Shown piece after piece: positions 46,801-56,807 of a stretch of 64,000 nucleotides of DNA. Every line of letters starts with the position of its first letter. Position 1 is the stretch's first letter. The stretch covers positions 868,001 to 932,000 of the forward strand of contig NZ_BMGB01000001.1 in the NCBI RefSeq assembly GCF_014639655.1, in the 5' to 3' direction. Both the position numbers and the translations under genes were made by a program. The stretch comes from Conyzicola nivalis (GTDB lineage Bacteria > Actinomycetota > Actinomycetes > Actinomycetales > Microbacteriaceae). The notes under the pieces are model-generated. The model ran no database searches. It was given only the letters and a program-made list of their open reading frames with translations, and had not been told where the DNA came from.

Positions 46801-49039
46801 CGCGGTAGACGTCGTAGACCGCGTCGATTCGGCGCACGGCGTTGAGCACGCGGTCGAGGTGCGTCGTGTCGCCCATCTCGAACACGAAGCGCGAGATCGC
46901 GAGCCGCTGGTTCGAGGTGGAGACGGTCGCCGACAGGATGTTGACGTGGTTCTCGCTGAGTACCCGGGTGACGTCTGACAGCAGCCCGGAACGGTCGAGG
47001 GCCTCGACCTGGATCTGCACGAGGAACAGGCTCTTCGACGACGGCGCCCACTCCACGTCGATCATGCGCTCGGGCTCGGTCATGAGCTCTTTGACGTTCT
47101 TGCAGTCGGCGCGGTGCACCGAGACGCCGGCGCCGCGCGTGACGAAGCCGACGATGGTGTCGCCGGGCACGGGCGTGCAGCACTTCGCGAGCTTGACGAG
47201 GATGTCGGGAGCGCCTCGCACCAGAACGCCGGAGTCGGCGTTGCGGATCTTGCTCGAGCGGCGCTGCGAGGCGAAGGTGACCTCGGAATCCTCGTTGTCG
47301 ACCTCGGTCGCGATGGCCGCGAGTACCTTCTCGATCACCGACTGCGTGGAGACGTGCCCCTCGCCGACGGCGGCGTACAGCGCCGAGACGTCTTCGTAGC
47401 GCATCTGGGCCGCGACGTCGTTGAACGAGTCCTGGCTCATCAGCTTCTGCAGCGGCAGGTTCTGCTTGCGCATGGCTCGGGCGATCGCGTCGCGGCCCTG
47501 CTCGATGGCCTCGTCGCGGCGTTCCTTCGTGAACCAGCCGCGGATCTTGCTGCGCGCCCGGGGCGACTTGACGAAGTTCAGCCAGTCCTGGCTCGGGCCG
47601 GAGTCGGGGTTCTTCGAGGTGAAGACCTCGACGGAGTCGCCGCTGTGCAGTTCGCTCTCGAGCGGGACCAGCCTGCCGTTGACCTTCGCACCCATCGTGC
47701 GGTGGCCGATCTCGGTGTGCACGGCGTACGCGAAGTCGACGGGGGTCGCGCCGGCGGGCAGTCCGATGACCTTGCCCTTCGGAGTGAAGACGTAGACCTC
47801 TTTGGCACCGATCTCGAAGCGCAGGGAGTCGAGGAATTCGTCGGGGTCGCTCGTCTCGGCTTCCCAGTCGGAGATGTGCGCGAGCCAGGCCATGTCGCCG
47901 TCGTCCTGCAGAGCGGTGGACGCGCCGCGGCCGCCGTTGACCCGCTCCTTGTACTTCCAGTGCGCGGCGACGCCGAACTCGGCGCGCTGGTGCATCTCCT
48001 GCGTGCGGATCTGGATCTCGACAGGTCGCCCCTGCGGTCCGATGACCGTGGTGTGCAACGACTGGTAGAGGTTGAACTTCGGCGTCGCGATGTAGTCCTT
48101 GAACCGGCCAGGGATCGGATTCCAGCGCGCGTGGATCGATCCGAGCACGGCGTAGCAGTCGCGCACCGAGTTGACGAGGACACGGATGCCGACGAGGTCG
48201 TAGATCTCGTCGAACTCGCGGCCGCGCACGATCATCTTCTGGTAGATCGAGTAGTACTGCTTCGGCCGACCCGCGACCGATCCCTTGATCTTCGACGCCT
48301 TGAGGTCGTCGTTGACCGACTCGATGACCTGCTGCACGAACTCCTCGCGCTGCGGCGTGCGCTGACGCACCAGGCTCTCGATCTCGACGTAGAGCTTGGG
48401 GTAGAGCACCGAGAACGAGAGGTCTTCGAGCTCCCACTTGATGGTCTGGATGCCGAGACGGTGCGCGAGGGGCGCGTAGATCTCAAGCGTCTCCTTCGCC
48501 TTGCGGGTCGCCGTCTCTTCGCTCACGAAGCCCCAGGTGCGGGCGTTGTGCAGGCGGTCGGCGAGCTTGATCACGAGCACGCGGATGTCTTTCGACATGG
48601 CGACGACCATCTTGCGCACGGTCTCTGCCTGAGCGCTGTCGCCGTACTTCAGCTTGTCGAGTTTTGTGACGCCGTCGACGAGCATCGCGATTTCTTCGCC
48701 GAAGTCGTGGCGCAGGGTCTCGAGCGCGTAGTCGGTGTCTTCGACGGTGTCGTGCAGCAGCGCCGCAGCGACGGTCTTCGACCCGATGCCCAGATCGGCG
48801 AGGATCTGCGCGACCGCGACCGGGTGGGTGATGTAGGGCTCGCCGCTGCGTCGCTTCTGTCCGCGATGCGCGAGTTCCGCCGCCGCGTAGGCGCGCTCGA
48901 TGAGCGCGATATCGGCCTTCGGATGGTGCAACCGCACCGTCTTGATGAGACGGTCGACCGCGCCGGCGGGCTGAGCCCGGGAGAAGATCCTCGGGATGAG
49001 GCTGCGCAAAGACGCCGTCGTGTTGGATGTCTCGGTCAT
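46787..49039 (-). CDS. relA: Bifunctional (p)ppGpp synthetase/hydrolase
   Basis: Stringent-response enzyme of 750 residues (Rel). The HD hydrolase domain has AALLHDTVEDTDY near 95-108, so hydrolysis is probably active. The synthetase domain has RFKDYIATPKFNLYQSLHTTVIG near 310 and VEIQIRTQEMHQRAEFGVAAHWKYK near 335. The TGS domain spans about 390-455, and a zinc-finger-like region (KCCTPVPGD) and the ACT domain close the protein. The ATG at 49039 has GAGG 5 nt upstream; a TTG at 49057 would add six residues and is less likely. It lies 31 nt after secF. Confidence 0.95.
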   Translation of the reverse strand: MTETSNTTASLRSLIPRIFSRAQPAGAVDRLIKTVRLHHPKADIALIERAYAAAELAHRGQKRRSGEPYITHPVAVAQILADLGIGSKTVAAALLHDTVEDTDYALETLRHDFGEEIAMLVDGVTKLDKLKYGDSAQAETVRKMVVAMSKDIRVLVIKLADRLHNARTWGFVSEETATRKAKETLEIYAPLAHRLGIQTIKWELEDLSFSVLYPKLYVEIESLVRQRTPQREEFVQQVIESVNDDLKASKIKGSVAGRPKQYYSIYQKMIVRGREFDEIYDLVGIRVLVNSVRDCYAVLGSIHARWNPIPGRFKDYIATPKFNLYQSLHTTVIGPQGRPVEIQIRTQEMHQRAEFGVAAHWKYKERVNGGRGASTALQDDGDMAWLAHISDWEAETSDPDEFLDSLRFEIGAKEVYVFTPKGKVIGLPAGATPVDFAYAVHTEIGHRTMGAKVNGRLVPLESELHSGDSVEVFTSKNPDSGPSQDWLNFVKSPRARSKIRGWFTKERRDEAIEQGRDAIARAMRKQNLPLQKLMSQDSFNDVAAQMRYEDVSALYAAVGEGHVSTQSVIEKVLAAIATEVDNEDSEVTFASQRRSSKIRNADSGVLVRGAPDILVKLAKCCTPVPGDTIVGFVTRGAGVSVHRADCKNVKELMTEPERMIDVEWAPSSKSLFLVQIQVEALDRSGLLSDVTRVLSENHVNILSATVSTSNQRLAISRFVFEMGDTTHLDRVLNAVRRIDAVYDVYRVNSG

Positions 49040-49070
49040 GCGCGCCTCATTTGCCAATAGTAGTCGCGCG

Positions 49071-50105
49071 TTAGCTGGCCGTCTCGACCGTGCTGACCGG
49101 CGTCTTCACGCTGGCGGCACGAGCCGTCTGCAGGCGCTTGGTCTGCTTCAGGATGGCGGGCTCGTTCTCGCGCAGCTGCGCGTAGAGCGGGGCGGCGATG
49201 AAGATGGTCGAGTAGGTGCCGATCAGGATGCCGATGAACAGCGACAGGGCGATGTCGCGCAGGGTCCCGGCACCGAGCACGACCGCTCCGATGAAGAGGA
49301 TCGCGCCGACGGGCAGCGCGGCGACGACACCGGTGTTGATCGAGCGCACGAGGGTCTGGTTGACCGCGAGGTTGACGGATTCGCCGAAGGTGCGGCTGGA
49401 GGCCGGACCGTCTTCCGCCGTGTTCTCGCGGATCTTGTCGAACACCACCACCGTGTCGTACAGCGAGTAGCCGAGGATCGTGAGGAATCCGATCACCGCC
49501 GACGGCGTGATCTCGAACCCGAGGATGCCGTAGACACCCGCGGTGATGATGATGTCGTGCAGCAGCGAGACGATCGCCGCGACCGACATCTTCCAGGTGC
49601 GGAAGTAGAGCGCCATCACGATCGCGGCGAGGATGATGAACACCACGAGCGCGCGCACGGCCGACGTCGTGATGTCGGCACCCCACGACGGGCCGATGAA
49701 CGAGGCGGTCACCTGGGTGGCCGGAACGTCGAATGTCTCCGCGAGGGCGCCGGCGAGGGTGTCGGACTCTTCCTGGGTGAGCTGTTCGGTCTGAACCCGG
49801 ATACCGCTGTCACCGACGGTCGTAACGCGGGGCGAAGCATCCGGGACTATGGATTCGACCGTGGCCGTCGCCGTGTCCTGGTTCGCGATGGGGTCGGTGT
49901 CGAGGTTCGCGATGTCGGAGACCTGGAACTCGGATCCGCCGCGGAACTCGATGCCGAACACGAACCCGCCACGGAGCGCGGGGCCCACGATCGACGCGAG
50001 GATCATCACGGCGGCGATGATGTACCAGAGGCGACGCTTGCCGACGAAGTTGAACGACCGCTCCCCCGTGTAGAGGTCATTGCCGAACTTGGCGAAGCCG
50101 CCCAT
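49071..50105 (-). CDS. secF: Protein translocase subunit SecF
   Basis: Proton-motive-force-coupled accessory subunit that helps pull proteins through SecYEG. It is 344 residues with six predicted helices. The first is near residue 28 (WYIIAAVMILASIVG) with a periplasmic domain after it (FGIEFRGGSEFQV), and the others lie in 145-320, including SLLHDIIITAGVYGI and GYSLYDTVVVFDKIREN. The ATG overlaps the secD stop by one base (TGATG). Confidence 0.96.
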   Translation of the reverse strand: MGGFAKFGNDLYTGERSFNFVGKRRLWYIIAAVMILASIVGPALRGGFVFGIEFRGGSEFQVSDIANLDTDPIANQDTATATVESIVPDASPRVTTVGDSGIRVQTEQLTQEESDTLAGALAETFDVPATQVTASFIGPSWGADITTSAVRALVVFIILAAIVMALYFRTWKMSVAAIVSLLHDIIITAGVYGILGFEITPSAVIGFLTILGYSLYDTVVVFDKIRENTAEDGPASSRTFGESVNLAVNQTLVRSINTGVVAALPVGAILFIGAVVLGAGTLRDIALSLFIGILIGTYSTIFIAAPLYAQLRENEPAILKQTKRLQTARAASVKTPVSTVETAS

Positions 50106-51835
50106 CAGGAGTCCTTCCGATCAACGTTGCTATCGCTCGAGGCGCCGGCGAGCTCTGCGGCCTTGCGTTCGGCGATCGTCTGGCGGCGGGCAGCCTCCTT
50201 GGCGGCACCGGCCTTGGACGTGGCGGGGGTGGGGGTGCGGAACTGGGCGCGACCGCGGTAGACGGCGCCGAGGGCGTTCGGGTCGAGGCCGCTCATCGGG
50301 TGGCCCGACGAGAAGTACTTGGTGGTGGCGAGCAGCTGTAGCACCGGGTGGGTGAAGAGCACCACGATTATGACGTCGATGATCGTCGTGACACCGAGGG
50401 TCAGCGCGAATCCACGCACGTTGCCGACCGCGAGGATGAAGAGCACCACGGCAGACAGCAGGTTGACGGCCTTGGCGGCGAAGATCGTGCGGAGGGCACG
50501 CTTCCAGCCGGCCTCGACCGCGGAGACGAGCGCTCGGCCGTCGCGCAGTTCGTCACGGATTCTCTCGAAGTAGACGATGAACGAGTCGGCCGTGAAACCG
50601 ATGGCCACGATCAGACCGGCGACACCGGCGAGCGACAGGCGGTAGCCCTCGCGCCAGGACATGATCACGATCACGAAGTAGGTGACTATCGCGGCCACGA
50701 CGAGCGAGGCGACGGTGACCAGGCCGAGCAGCCGGTACTGGAAGAGCGAGTAGCCGAACACGAGGATGAGGCCGATGAGACCGGCGATGAGGCCGCTCTG
50801 CAACTGCGACGAACCGAGGGTCGACGAGATGACCTCGGAGCTCTGCACCTCGAAGCCGATGGGCAGCGCGCCGAACTTCAGCTGGTCGGCGAGGGTCTTG
50901 GCGGTCTCCTGGTCGAACGACCCGCTGATCTGCGGCTTGCCGTCGGTGATCGCGGCGTTCGTGGACGGTGCCGAGATGACACGGCCGTCGAGCACGATGG
51001 CGAACTGGTTGCGCACGTCCCCGACGCCGTAGCCGAAGAGGCGCGTCGTGACGTCGGCGAACTGCTCGGTGCCTTCGGCGTCGAACACGATGTTGACGCC
51101 CCACGCACCGGTGCTGACGCCCTGGCTGTTGAGCACCAGTCCGCTGGTCGCGTCGCTGATGGTCGAACCGGCGACCTCGGTCGGGCCGAGGATGTACTTG
51201 TACGTGCCAGTCGAGTCGCACGTGACGAGCGGCTGGTCGGCGGGCGCCACGTTCGCGCCCTCCGCGTCGAGGTTCGCGCAGTCGAAGTTGGTGTACTGGT
51301 CGGCGAGAGCCGGCGTGATCCAGTTGGCGTCGCTCGCGTCGGTGGGCGAGACGCTCGGCGTTGACTCGAGCGACGGGCTCGCGGCGTCAGTGGGAGTCGG
51401 CGTGGCGGTCGAGCCGTCGTCGCCGACGGCCGAGGTGGCCGCCGCTTCGGTCGACAGCACCGGGCGGAACTCGAGCTTGGCCGACGACTGGATGCGGTCG
51501 AGGGTGGCCTTGTCGGGGGTGCCGGGGATCGAGACGACGACGTTCTGGTCGCCCTGGGTGGTGATCTCGGCCTCGGAAACACCGCTGGCGTCGATGCGGT
51601 CGCGGATGATCGACACGGCCTGGTTCAACTGTTCGGGCGTGACATCCTGCCCGTCTTCCAGCTGAGGCGCGAGGATGATCTGCGTGCCGCCCTCGAGGTC
51701 GAGGGCAAGCTTCGGCGTCCACGACCAGTTGGCCCACGCGACACCGGCTCCGTTGATGCCCACTAGCAGAGCAATGATGACGGTGAGCCAGGCCAGCGAA
51801 CGCCAGGCCTTCTTTACCGGGGTGGTTCTTGCCAC
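50105..51835 (-). CDS. secD: Protein translocase subunit SecD
   Basis: Partner of SecF. It is 576 residues from the chosen GTG (VARTTPVKKAWRSLAW). The first helix is followed by LALDLEGGTQIILAP near 45, the conserved SecD motif. The P1 periplasmic domain holds a low-complexity Ser/Thr/Pro insert near 150-185 (STATPTPTDAASPSLES). LKFGALPIGFEV near 325 precedes five helices, with GFTADSFIVYFERIRDELR near 415. A GTG at 51880 would add 15 residues and cannot be excluded; neither site has a strong ribosome binding site. Confidence 0.95.
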   Translation of the reverse strand: MARTTPVKKAWRSLAWLTVIIALLVGINGAGVAWANWSWTPKLALDLEGGTQIILAPQLEDGQDVTPEQLNQAVSIIRDRIDASGVSEAEITTQGDQNVVVSIPGTPDKATLDRIQSSAKLEFRPVLSTEAAATSAVGDDGSTATPTPTDAASPSLESTPSVSPTDASDANWITPALADQYTNFDCANLDAEGANVAPADQPLVTCDSTGTYKYILGPTEVAGSTISDATSGLVLNSQGVSTGAWGVNIVFDAEGTEQFADVTTRLFGYGVGDVRNQFAIVLDGRVISAPSTNAAITDGKPQISGSFDQETAKTLADQLKFGALPIGFEVQSSEVISSTLGSSQLQSGLIAGLIGLILVFGYSLFQYRLLGLVTVASLVVAAIVTYFVIVIMSWREGYRLSLAGVAGLIVAIGFTADSFIVYFERIRDELRDGRALVSAVEAGWKRALRTIFAAKAVNLLSAVVLFILAVGNVRGFALTLGVTTIIDVIIVVLFTHPVLQLLATTKYFSSGHPMSGLDPNALGAVYRGRAQFRTPTPATSKAGAAKEAARRQTIAERKAAELAGASSDSNVDRKDS

Positions 51836-51925
51836 GTACGGACTCAGCTTTCTATGGAGACGCGGAATTGCGCCTGACACTCAGATGGCGCCCTCGCGGA
51901 CGCCAGCACCCAGGGGTAGTAGTTG

Positions 51926-52441
51926 TTACTCGTCGACCTTTTTGGTGGACGCACGACGCACGGGCTTCTTGACCGGCTCGCCATCGACGGCGGGCTCTTC
52001 GACGACGGGCTCGACGACGATGATCTCCTCGGCCGGCTTCTCTGCGGGCTCGGCGAGCTCGCCGAATTCGGGGTTCGCGGCCTTCTCGCGGGCCTCGGCC
52101 TCGCGGTTCGCGATCTCCATGGCCTCTTCGACCGAGCGCGGCTCGCCGGTGCTGACGCCGCTGACGGTGGAGTCGGCCTCGGTCACGACCTTCGCGAGGG
52201 TCTGGCGGTGCACGCGCACGATGTTGCCGGGCGATACCTCGAGCTCGGCCACGTTGCTGACCTCGTCGACGGAGACGAGCGTGCCGAACAGTCCGAAGTT
52301 CGTCATGACCTCGACGCCGGGAACGATCTGCGCCTTGAGCTCCTCCTGCTTGGCCTTGTTCTTGCGGCTGTTGCGGAACGCGTAGATGACAAAGAGCGCC
52401 AGTACTACGACGAGGGCGATGTTAAGGAAGGTGTCGTTCAT
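51926..52441 (-). CDS. yajC: Preprotein translocase subunit YajC
   Basis: A 171-residue Sec accessory protein. One N-terminal helix (FLNIALVVVLALFVIYAF) is followed by a basic patch (RNSRKNKAKQ). The YajC core is KAQIVPGVEVMTNFGLFGTLVSVDEVSNVAELEVSPGNIVRVHRQTLAKVV. The C-terminal tail (about 95-171) is acidic and proline/valine rich, longer than in E. coli, as in other actinobacteria. It lies upstream of secD-secF. Confidence 0.92.
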   Translation of the reverse strand: MNDTFLNIALVVVLALFVIYAFRNSRKNKAKQEELKAQIVPGVEVMTNFGLFGTLVSVDEVSNVAELEVSPGNIVRVHRQTLAKVVTEADSTVSGVSTGEPRSVEEAMEIANREAEAREKAANPEFGELAEPAEKPAEEIIVVEPVVEEPAVDGEPVKKPVRRASTKKVDE

Positions 52442-52508
52442 GGGAAAACCTCTCGGAAAGCGTGGGGGCCGGGTCAGTCTAGGGGAGTCAAGCTGAGGGG
52501 CCACCCAA

Positions 52509-52514
52509 ATTATA
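52509..52514 (-). promoter_or_regulatory. Candidate -10 box for yajC-secD-secF
   Basis: A perfect TATAAT overlapping the ruvB stop codon on the minus strand, about 60 nt before the yajC ATG. Such a sequence is rare in this GC-rich DNA. A second possibility is TAGACT at 52476-52481. No clear -35 was found. Confidence 0.4.
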
Positions 52515-53553
52515 GTTCATCGCCGAACAGCGGCTGGTTGTGCGTGCCCGCTTCGTGTTTGGTCAGTCCGAAGTGCTTCCAGGCCTCCCGGGTCGCGACG
52601 CGACCGCGCGGGGTGCGAATGAGCAGGCCGATGCGAACCAGGAAGGGCTCGACGACCGCCTCGATCGTCTCGGCTTCCTCTCCGACGGATACGGCCAGCG
52701 TGTTGAGTCCCACCGGTCCCCCGTCGAAACGGTTCAGCACGATGTTCATCACGGCGCGGTCGAGCCGGTCGAGCCCGAGTTCGTCGACGTCGTACAACTC
52801 GAGCGCCGCATTCACCGCGTCGATGCCCGCGCCCTTGCCCGTGACGATGGCGTAATCGCGCACGCGGCGCAGCAGCCGGTTAGCGATGCGCGGGGTTCCG
52901 CGGCTGCGACCGGCGATCTCGGCGAGGGCGGGGCGCTCGATGTCGAGCTGCAGCATGTGCGCGGCGCGGACGAGCACCTGCTCGAGCTCGCTGGATTCGT
53001 AGAACTCGAGGTGTGCCGTGAAGCCGAACCGGTCGCGCAGCGGGTTGGGCAGCATGCCGGAACGGGTGGTCGCGCCGACGAGGGTGAAGGGCGCGAGGTC
53101 GAGCGGGATCGACGTCGCGCCGGCGCCCTTGCCCACCATGATGTCGATGCGGAAGTCTTCCATCGCCAGGTAGAGCATCTCTTCCGCGGAGCGTGCCATG
53201 CGGTGGATCTCGTCGATGAACAACACCTCGCCGGGGACGAGCGAGGACAGCACGGCGGCGAGGTCTCCGGCGTGCTGGATGGCGGGCCCGCTCGACATGC
53301 GCAGCGGGCGTCCGCTCTCGTGCGCCACGATCATCGCGAGTGTGGTCTTGCCGAGGCCGGGGGGTCCGGCGAACAGGATGTGGTCTGCCGTGCGTCCCTG
53401 CATCGAGGCGGCCTGCAGCAGGAGTTGCAGCTGGCCGCGGACCTTCTGCTGGCCGACGAACTCGGCGAGCGACTGCGGTCGCAACGCTCCCTCGAAGGCG
53501 AGTTCGGCATCCGATTCTGGTTCGACGCTGATGATGTCGTCGGCGGGAGTCAC
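52510..53553 (-). CDS. ruvB: Holliday junction branch migration ATPase RuvB
   Basis: Hexameric AAA+ motor that drives branch migration with RuvA. It is 347 residues. [12 protein letters not shown] lies near 25, Walker [19 protein letters not shown] near 62, Walker [11 protein letters not shown] near 110, sensor 1 [11 protein letters not shown] and the arginine finger PLRDRFG near 165-180. The C-terminal winged helix has [18 protein letters not shown]. It starts with a GTG overlapping the ruvA stop (GTGA). Confidence 0.97.
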   Translation of the reverse strand: MTPADDIISVEPESDAELAFEGALRPQSLAEFVGQQKVRGQLQLLLQAASMQGRTADHILFAGPPGLGKTTLAMIVAHESGRPLRMSSGPAIQHAGDLAAVLSSLVPGEVLFIDEIHRMARSAEEMLYLAMEDFRIDIMVGKGAGATSIPLDLAPFTLVGATTRSGMLPNPLRDRFGFTAHLEFYESSELEQVLVRAAHMLQLDIERPALAEIAGRSRGTPRIANRLLRRVRDYAIVTGKGAGIDAVNAALELYDVDELGLDRLDRAVMNIVLNRFDGGPVGLNTLAVSVGEEAETIEAVVEPFLVRIGLLIRTPRGRVATREAWKHFGLTKHEAGTHNQPLFGDEL

Positions 53554-54161
53554 TTCGTCGCCCCCTGTGGTCCGAGCTGGGCGAGGGCGATGCGCAGCAG
53601 GCTCGGCATGGTTTCGCGTTCCAGGTCGGTGGCGGCGAGCATCGCCTCGTCGACGGCGACGACGGCGGAGCGTTCGGGCCAGCCGAGGCCCATGAGCGCG
53701 AGCAGCACGCTGTCGCGGACGGGCGCGGCGGCGGGGCGCGCGGCGGCCTGGGACTGCGGCACGACGGCGAGCTTGCCCGCGAGCGACACCACGATGAGCT
53801 TGGCGGTCTTCGGCCCGATGCCCGACACCTTGCGGAAGGCCGCGTCGTCTTCGGCGGCGATCGCACGCGCGATCTCGTTGGGGTCGAGCGCGGCGAGCAC
53901 CCCCATGGCGCTGCGCGGGCCGACACCGGTGACGCTGCGGAGGAGGTCGAACACGGCGAGTTCTTCGGCGTCGGCGAAGCCGTAGAGGCTGAGGTCGTCT
54001 TCGCGCACGATGAGGGTGGTGCGAAGGGTCGCCTCGTGACCGACGCGCAGGCCGATCGCCTGTTGCGGCGTCACCTGCACGGCGAGGCCCACTCCCCCGA
54101 CCTCGATGACCGCGGTGGAACCCTGGGCTGCGAGCACTGTGCCTCGCACGGAAGAAATCAT
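53550..54161 (-). CDS. ruvA: Holliday junction DNA-binding subunit RuvA
   Basis: Tetrameric junction-binding protein of 203 residues. The N-terminal OB fold is [31 protein letters not shown]. The tandem helix-hairpin-helix motifs are [20 protein letters not shown] near 72-90 and [16 protein letters not shown] near 110. The C-terminal domain III binds RuvB ([22 protein letters not shown]). The ATG overlaps the ruvC stop. Confidence 0.96.
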   Translation of the reverse strand: MISSVRGTVLAAQGSTAVIEVGGVGLAVQVTPQQAIGLRVGHEATLRTTLIVREDDLSLYGFADAEELAVFDLLRSVTGVGPRSAMGVLAALDPNEIARAIAAEDDAAFRKVSGIGPKTAKLIVVSLAGKLAVVPQSQAAARPAAAPVRDSVLLALMGLGWPERSAVVAVDEAMLAATDLERETMPSLLRIALAQLGPQGATK

Positions 54162-54766
54162 GCTCCCAGCCTACGTTTGGCCGCCGACTCGGCCGCGCGC
54201 CACGCGCTCTGCGCTGGCGTGAGAGAGCCGGATGCCACGGCGCCCGTCTTCCCGGGGCCGGCGCCCGCGCGGCTGGCCGCCGTTGCGACTCCCCCGCGCC
54301 ACGCGTGGCAGATGGCCAGCGCAAGCGCGTCAGCGGCGTCCGCGGGTTTCGGCACGTCGTCGAGTCCGAGGATCTTCGCGACCATCAGGCCGACCTGGGC
54401 CTTTTCCGCGGCGCCGTACCCGGTGACGGCCGCCTTCACCTCGCTGGGTGTGTGCAGGCCGACGGCGAGGCCGCGCGAGGCCGCCATGTGCATGGCGACG
54501 CCGCTGGCCTGCGCGGTTCCCATCACGGTGCGCACGTTGTGCTGGGCGAACACCCGCTCGAGCGCCACCGCGTGCGGCGCGTGCTCGTCGATCAGCTCGG
54601 CGAGTTGCGTGCCGATGATGAGCAGGCGCTGCTCGAGCGGCATCTCCGGCGGTGTGCGGATGACCCCGTAGTGCACCAGCGACGCCTTGCGCGTCGACGT
54701 GACATCCACCACACCGACGCCGCACCGGGTCAAGCCTGGGTCGATGCCCAGCACCCGGAGCGTCAT
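54158..54766 (-). CDS. ruvC: Holliday junction endonuclease RuvC
   Basis: Dimeric resolvase of 202 residues. Acidic catalytic residues are visible in [17 protein letters not shown] (Asp near 7), [21 protein letters not shown] (Glu near 68) and [14 protein letters not shown] (Asp pair near 138-141). The C-terminal tail beyond 150 is alanine rich and poorly conserved. It lies 6 nt after yebC and starts the ruvC-ruvA-ruvB block. Confidence 0.96.
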   Translation of the reverse strand: MTLRVLGIDPGLTRCGVGVVDVTSTRKASLVHYGVIRTPPEMPLEQRLLIIGTQLAELIDEHAPHAVALERVFAQHNVRTVMGTAQASGVAMHMAASRGLAVGLHTPSEVKAAVTGYGAAEKAQVGLMVAKILGLDDVPKPADAADALALAICHAWRGGVATAASRAGAGPGKTGAVASGSLTPAQSAWRAAESAAKRRLGA

Positions 54767-54772
54767 CGGTGT

Positions 54773-55531
54773 CTAGTCTTCGTCCAGCTGGGCCTGGACC
54801 TCGGGAGTGATCTCGAAGTTGGCGAAGATGTTCTGCACGTCGTCGGAATCCTCGAGCGCGTCGATGAGTCGGAAGATCTTGCGGGCGGTCTCGGCGTCGA
54901 CCTCGATGGTGAGGTTGGGCACGAACTCGAGCTCCGAGGAGTCGTAGTCGATGCCGGCGTCTTGAAGGGCCTTGCGCGAGGAGACGAGGTGCGACGGGTC
55001 GGTGATGACCTCGAAGCCGCCGCCGTGGTTCTTCACTTCTTCGGCGCCGGCGTCGAGCACGGCCTCGAGGATGTCGTCTTCGCTGACACCGTCGGTCGCG
55101 GCGATCGAGATGACGCCCTTGCGGTTGAAGTTGTAGGCGACGCTGCCCGGGTCGGCGAGGGCTGCACCGTTGCGCGTCATGATGGCGCGCACGTCGGCGG
55201 CCGCGCGGTTCTTGTTGTCGGTGAGACACTCGATGAGCATCGCGACGCCGTTGGCTCCGTAGCCTTCGTAGATGATGGTCGTGTACTCGACCGACTCGCC
55301 GCTGAGTCCGGCACCACGCTTGACGGCGCGGTCGATGTTGTCGTTGGGTACCGAGGTCTTCTTGGCCTTCTGGATGGCGTCGACCAGGGTCGGGTTACCC
55401 GAGAGGTCTGCACCGCCCATCTTGGCTGCGACTTCGATGTTCTTGATGAGTTTGGCGAACGACTTTGCACGGCGCGAATCGGTGATCGCCTTCTTGTGCT
55501 TGGTGGTTGCCCATTTGGAGTGGCCTGACAT
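54773..55531 (-). CDS. yebC: YebC/PmpR-family protein
   Basis: A 252-residue YebC family protein, a group reported as transcriptional regulators and, more recently, as helpers of polyproline translation. [36 protein letters not shown] is the invariant N terminus. Other blocks are [28 protein letters not shown] and [22 protein letters not shown]. It sits between the membrane protein gene and ruvC, the usual actinobacterial pdxT-yebC-ruvC order. Confidence 0.95.
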   Translation of the reverse strand: MSGHSKWATTKHKKAITDSRRAKSFAKLIKNIEVAAKMGGADLSGNPTLVDAIQKAKKTSVPNDNIDRAVKRGAGLSGESVEYTTIIYEGYGANGVAMLIECLTDNKNRAAADVRAIMTRNGAALADPGSVAYNFNRKGVISIAATDGVSEDDILEAVLDAGAEEVKNHGGGFEVITDPSHLVSSRKALQDAGIDYDSSELEFVPNLTIEVDAETARKIFRLIDALEDSDDVQNIFANFEITPEVQAQLDED

Positions 55532-55575
55532 GCTGAATATTCTAGCCAACCGGCGCGGGCGGGGCCGCCATATCC

Positions 55576-56178
55576 TCAGGTGAGCCGAACTCCCGACGAC
55601 TTGAGTTCGAGCGCCGCGAGCGACCGCATCACGGCCTCGTCGCCCCGTCGCCACGCGGCCATCGGATCGGCGTCGATGGCGCCTAGCGTCGTGAGGCGCT
55701 GCGTCGTGAGCGCCCGCAGCGCGAGCAGGTCGAGACCGGCACCGGCCGACACGAGGCGCCGTGCCGTGGCCGCCCGGCGAGCGAACCGCAGGCGCGGCAC
55801 CAGCCAGAGCACGAGGATCGCGAGCACGGGGAGCACCGCGATGCCCAGACCGAGTCCCAGGGCGAGGTTCTGCACCGCCACCTGCTGGCTGGCGCCGGCC
55901 GCCTCGAGCGTCGCACCCGCGACGCTCGCGTTGTCGAACGGGCCGCGGATGCCGCCGCCGATGAGGGGCACTCCCCCGAGGTTCTCGCCCACGTCAGTCA
56001 TCGTCTCGCGGAAGCCGGCACCCGCCTGCTCCATCTGCACGCCGAAATCGGTCAGCCCGATCACGAGCGAGTGCACGAACACCCCGAGCCAGATCCACGC
56101 CGCCATAAAGGCGATTGCGAGCACGTCGACGGTGATCTGGCGGGAACGCTGGGCGGCAAAGTCTGAGTAGAACTTCAT
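55576..56178 (-). CDS. Two-helix membrane protein of unknown function
   Basis: A 200-residue protein with a transmembrane helix near 17-40 ([26 protein letters not shown]), an extracytoplasmic loop of about 60 residues rich in Gly and Ala, and a second helix near 108-128 ([20 protein letters not shown]). The C-terminal cytoplasmic tail is basic ([15 protein letters not shown]) and ends helical ([13 protein letters not shown]). Similar proteins lie between pdxT and yebC in other Microbacteriaceae, as far as I recall. No catalytic motif is seen. Confidence 0.65.
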   Translation of the reverse strand: MKFYSDFAAQRSRQITVDVLAIAFMAAWIWLGVFVHSLVIGLTDFGVQMEQAGAGFRETMTDVGENLGGVPLIGGGIRGPFDNASVAGATLEAAGASQQVAVQNLALGLGLGIAVLPVLAILVLWLVPRLRFARRAATARRLVSAGAGLDLLALRALTTQRLTTLGAIDADPMAAWRRGDEAVMRSLAALELKSSGVRLT

Positions 56179-56198
56179 ACGCCCACTGTCGCACGCCG

Positions 56199-56795
56199 TC
56201 AGACCCGGGCGCGCACCTTCTCGACGAAGTACTCGTGGAACCGCGTCTCCCCCGTGATCTCCGGGTGGAACGAGGTGCCGAGCAGGTTGCCCTGCTCCAC
56301 CGCGACGATGCGGCCGTCGTCGAGTGCCGACAACACCGTCACGCCCTCGCCGACGGTCTCGACCACCGGCGCGCGGATGAACACCGCGTGCACGGGCTCG
56401 TCGCCCAGCACCGGCACGTCGAGGTCGGTCTCGAAGGAGTCGAGCTGCGACCCGAAGGCGTTGCGCCGCACCACGACGTCGAACCCGCCGATGGTCTGCT
56501 GTCCGTCGATCGCGTCGCGCACGGTGTCGGCAAGCATGATCAGTCCCGCGCAGGTCCCGTAGACGGGCAGACCGGATGCCACGGCCGCCTTGAGCGGTCC
56601 GGCAAGACCGAACAGGCGGCTGAGCTTGTCCATCACGGTCGACTCGCCGCCCGGAATGACGAGCCCCGCCACCCGCTCCAGGTCTTCGGGGCGGCGCACG
56701 GAGACGGCCTCGACCCCGAGTTCCCCGAACATCGCCAGGTGTTCGCGGAAATCGCCCTGCAGGGCCAGAACGCCTATCGGCCGGTCAGTCGTCAC
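56199..56795 (-). CDS. pdxT: Pyridoxal 5'-phosphate synthase glutaminase subunit
   Basis: Supplies ammonia to PdxS. It is a 198-residue class I-like amidotransferase. [16 protein letters not shown] lies at the start, [19 protein letters not shown] near 46, the nucleophile in [13 protein letters not shown] near 80, and the His-Glu pair in [15 protein letters not shown] near 175. It is separated from pdxS by 12 nt. Confidence 0.96.
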   Translation of the reverse strand: MTTDRPIGVLALQGDFREHLAMFGELGVEAVSVRRPEDLERVAGLVIPGGESTVMDKLSRLFGLAGPLKAAVASGLPVYGTCAGLIMLADTVRDAIDGQQTIGGFDVVVRRNAFGSQLDSFETDLDVPVLGDEPVHAVFIRAPVVETVGEGVTVLSALDDGRIVAVEQGNLLGTSFHPEITGETRFHEYFVEKVRARV

Positions 56796-56807
56796 GCTCA
56801 GCGTTGC

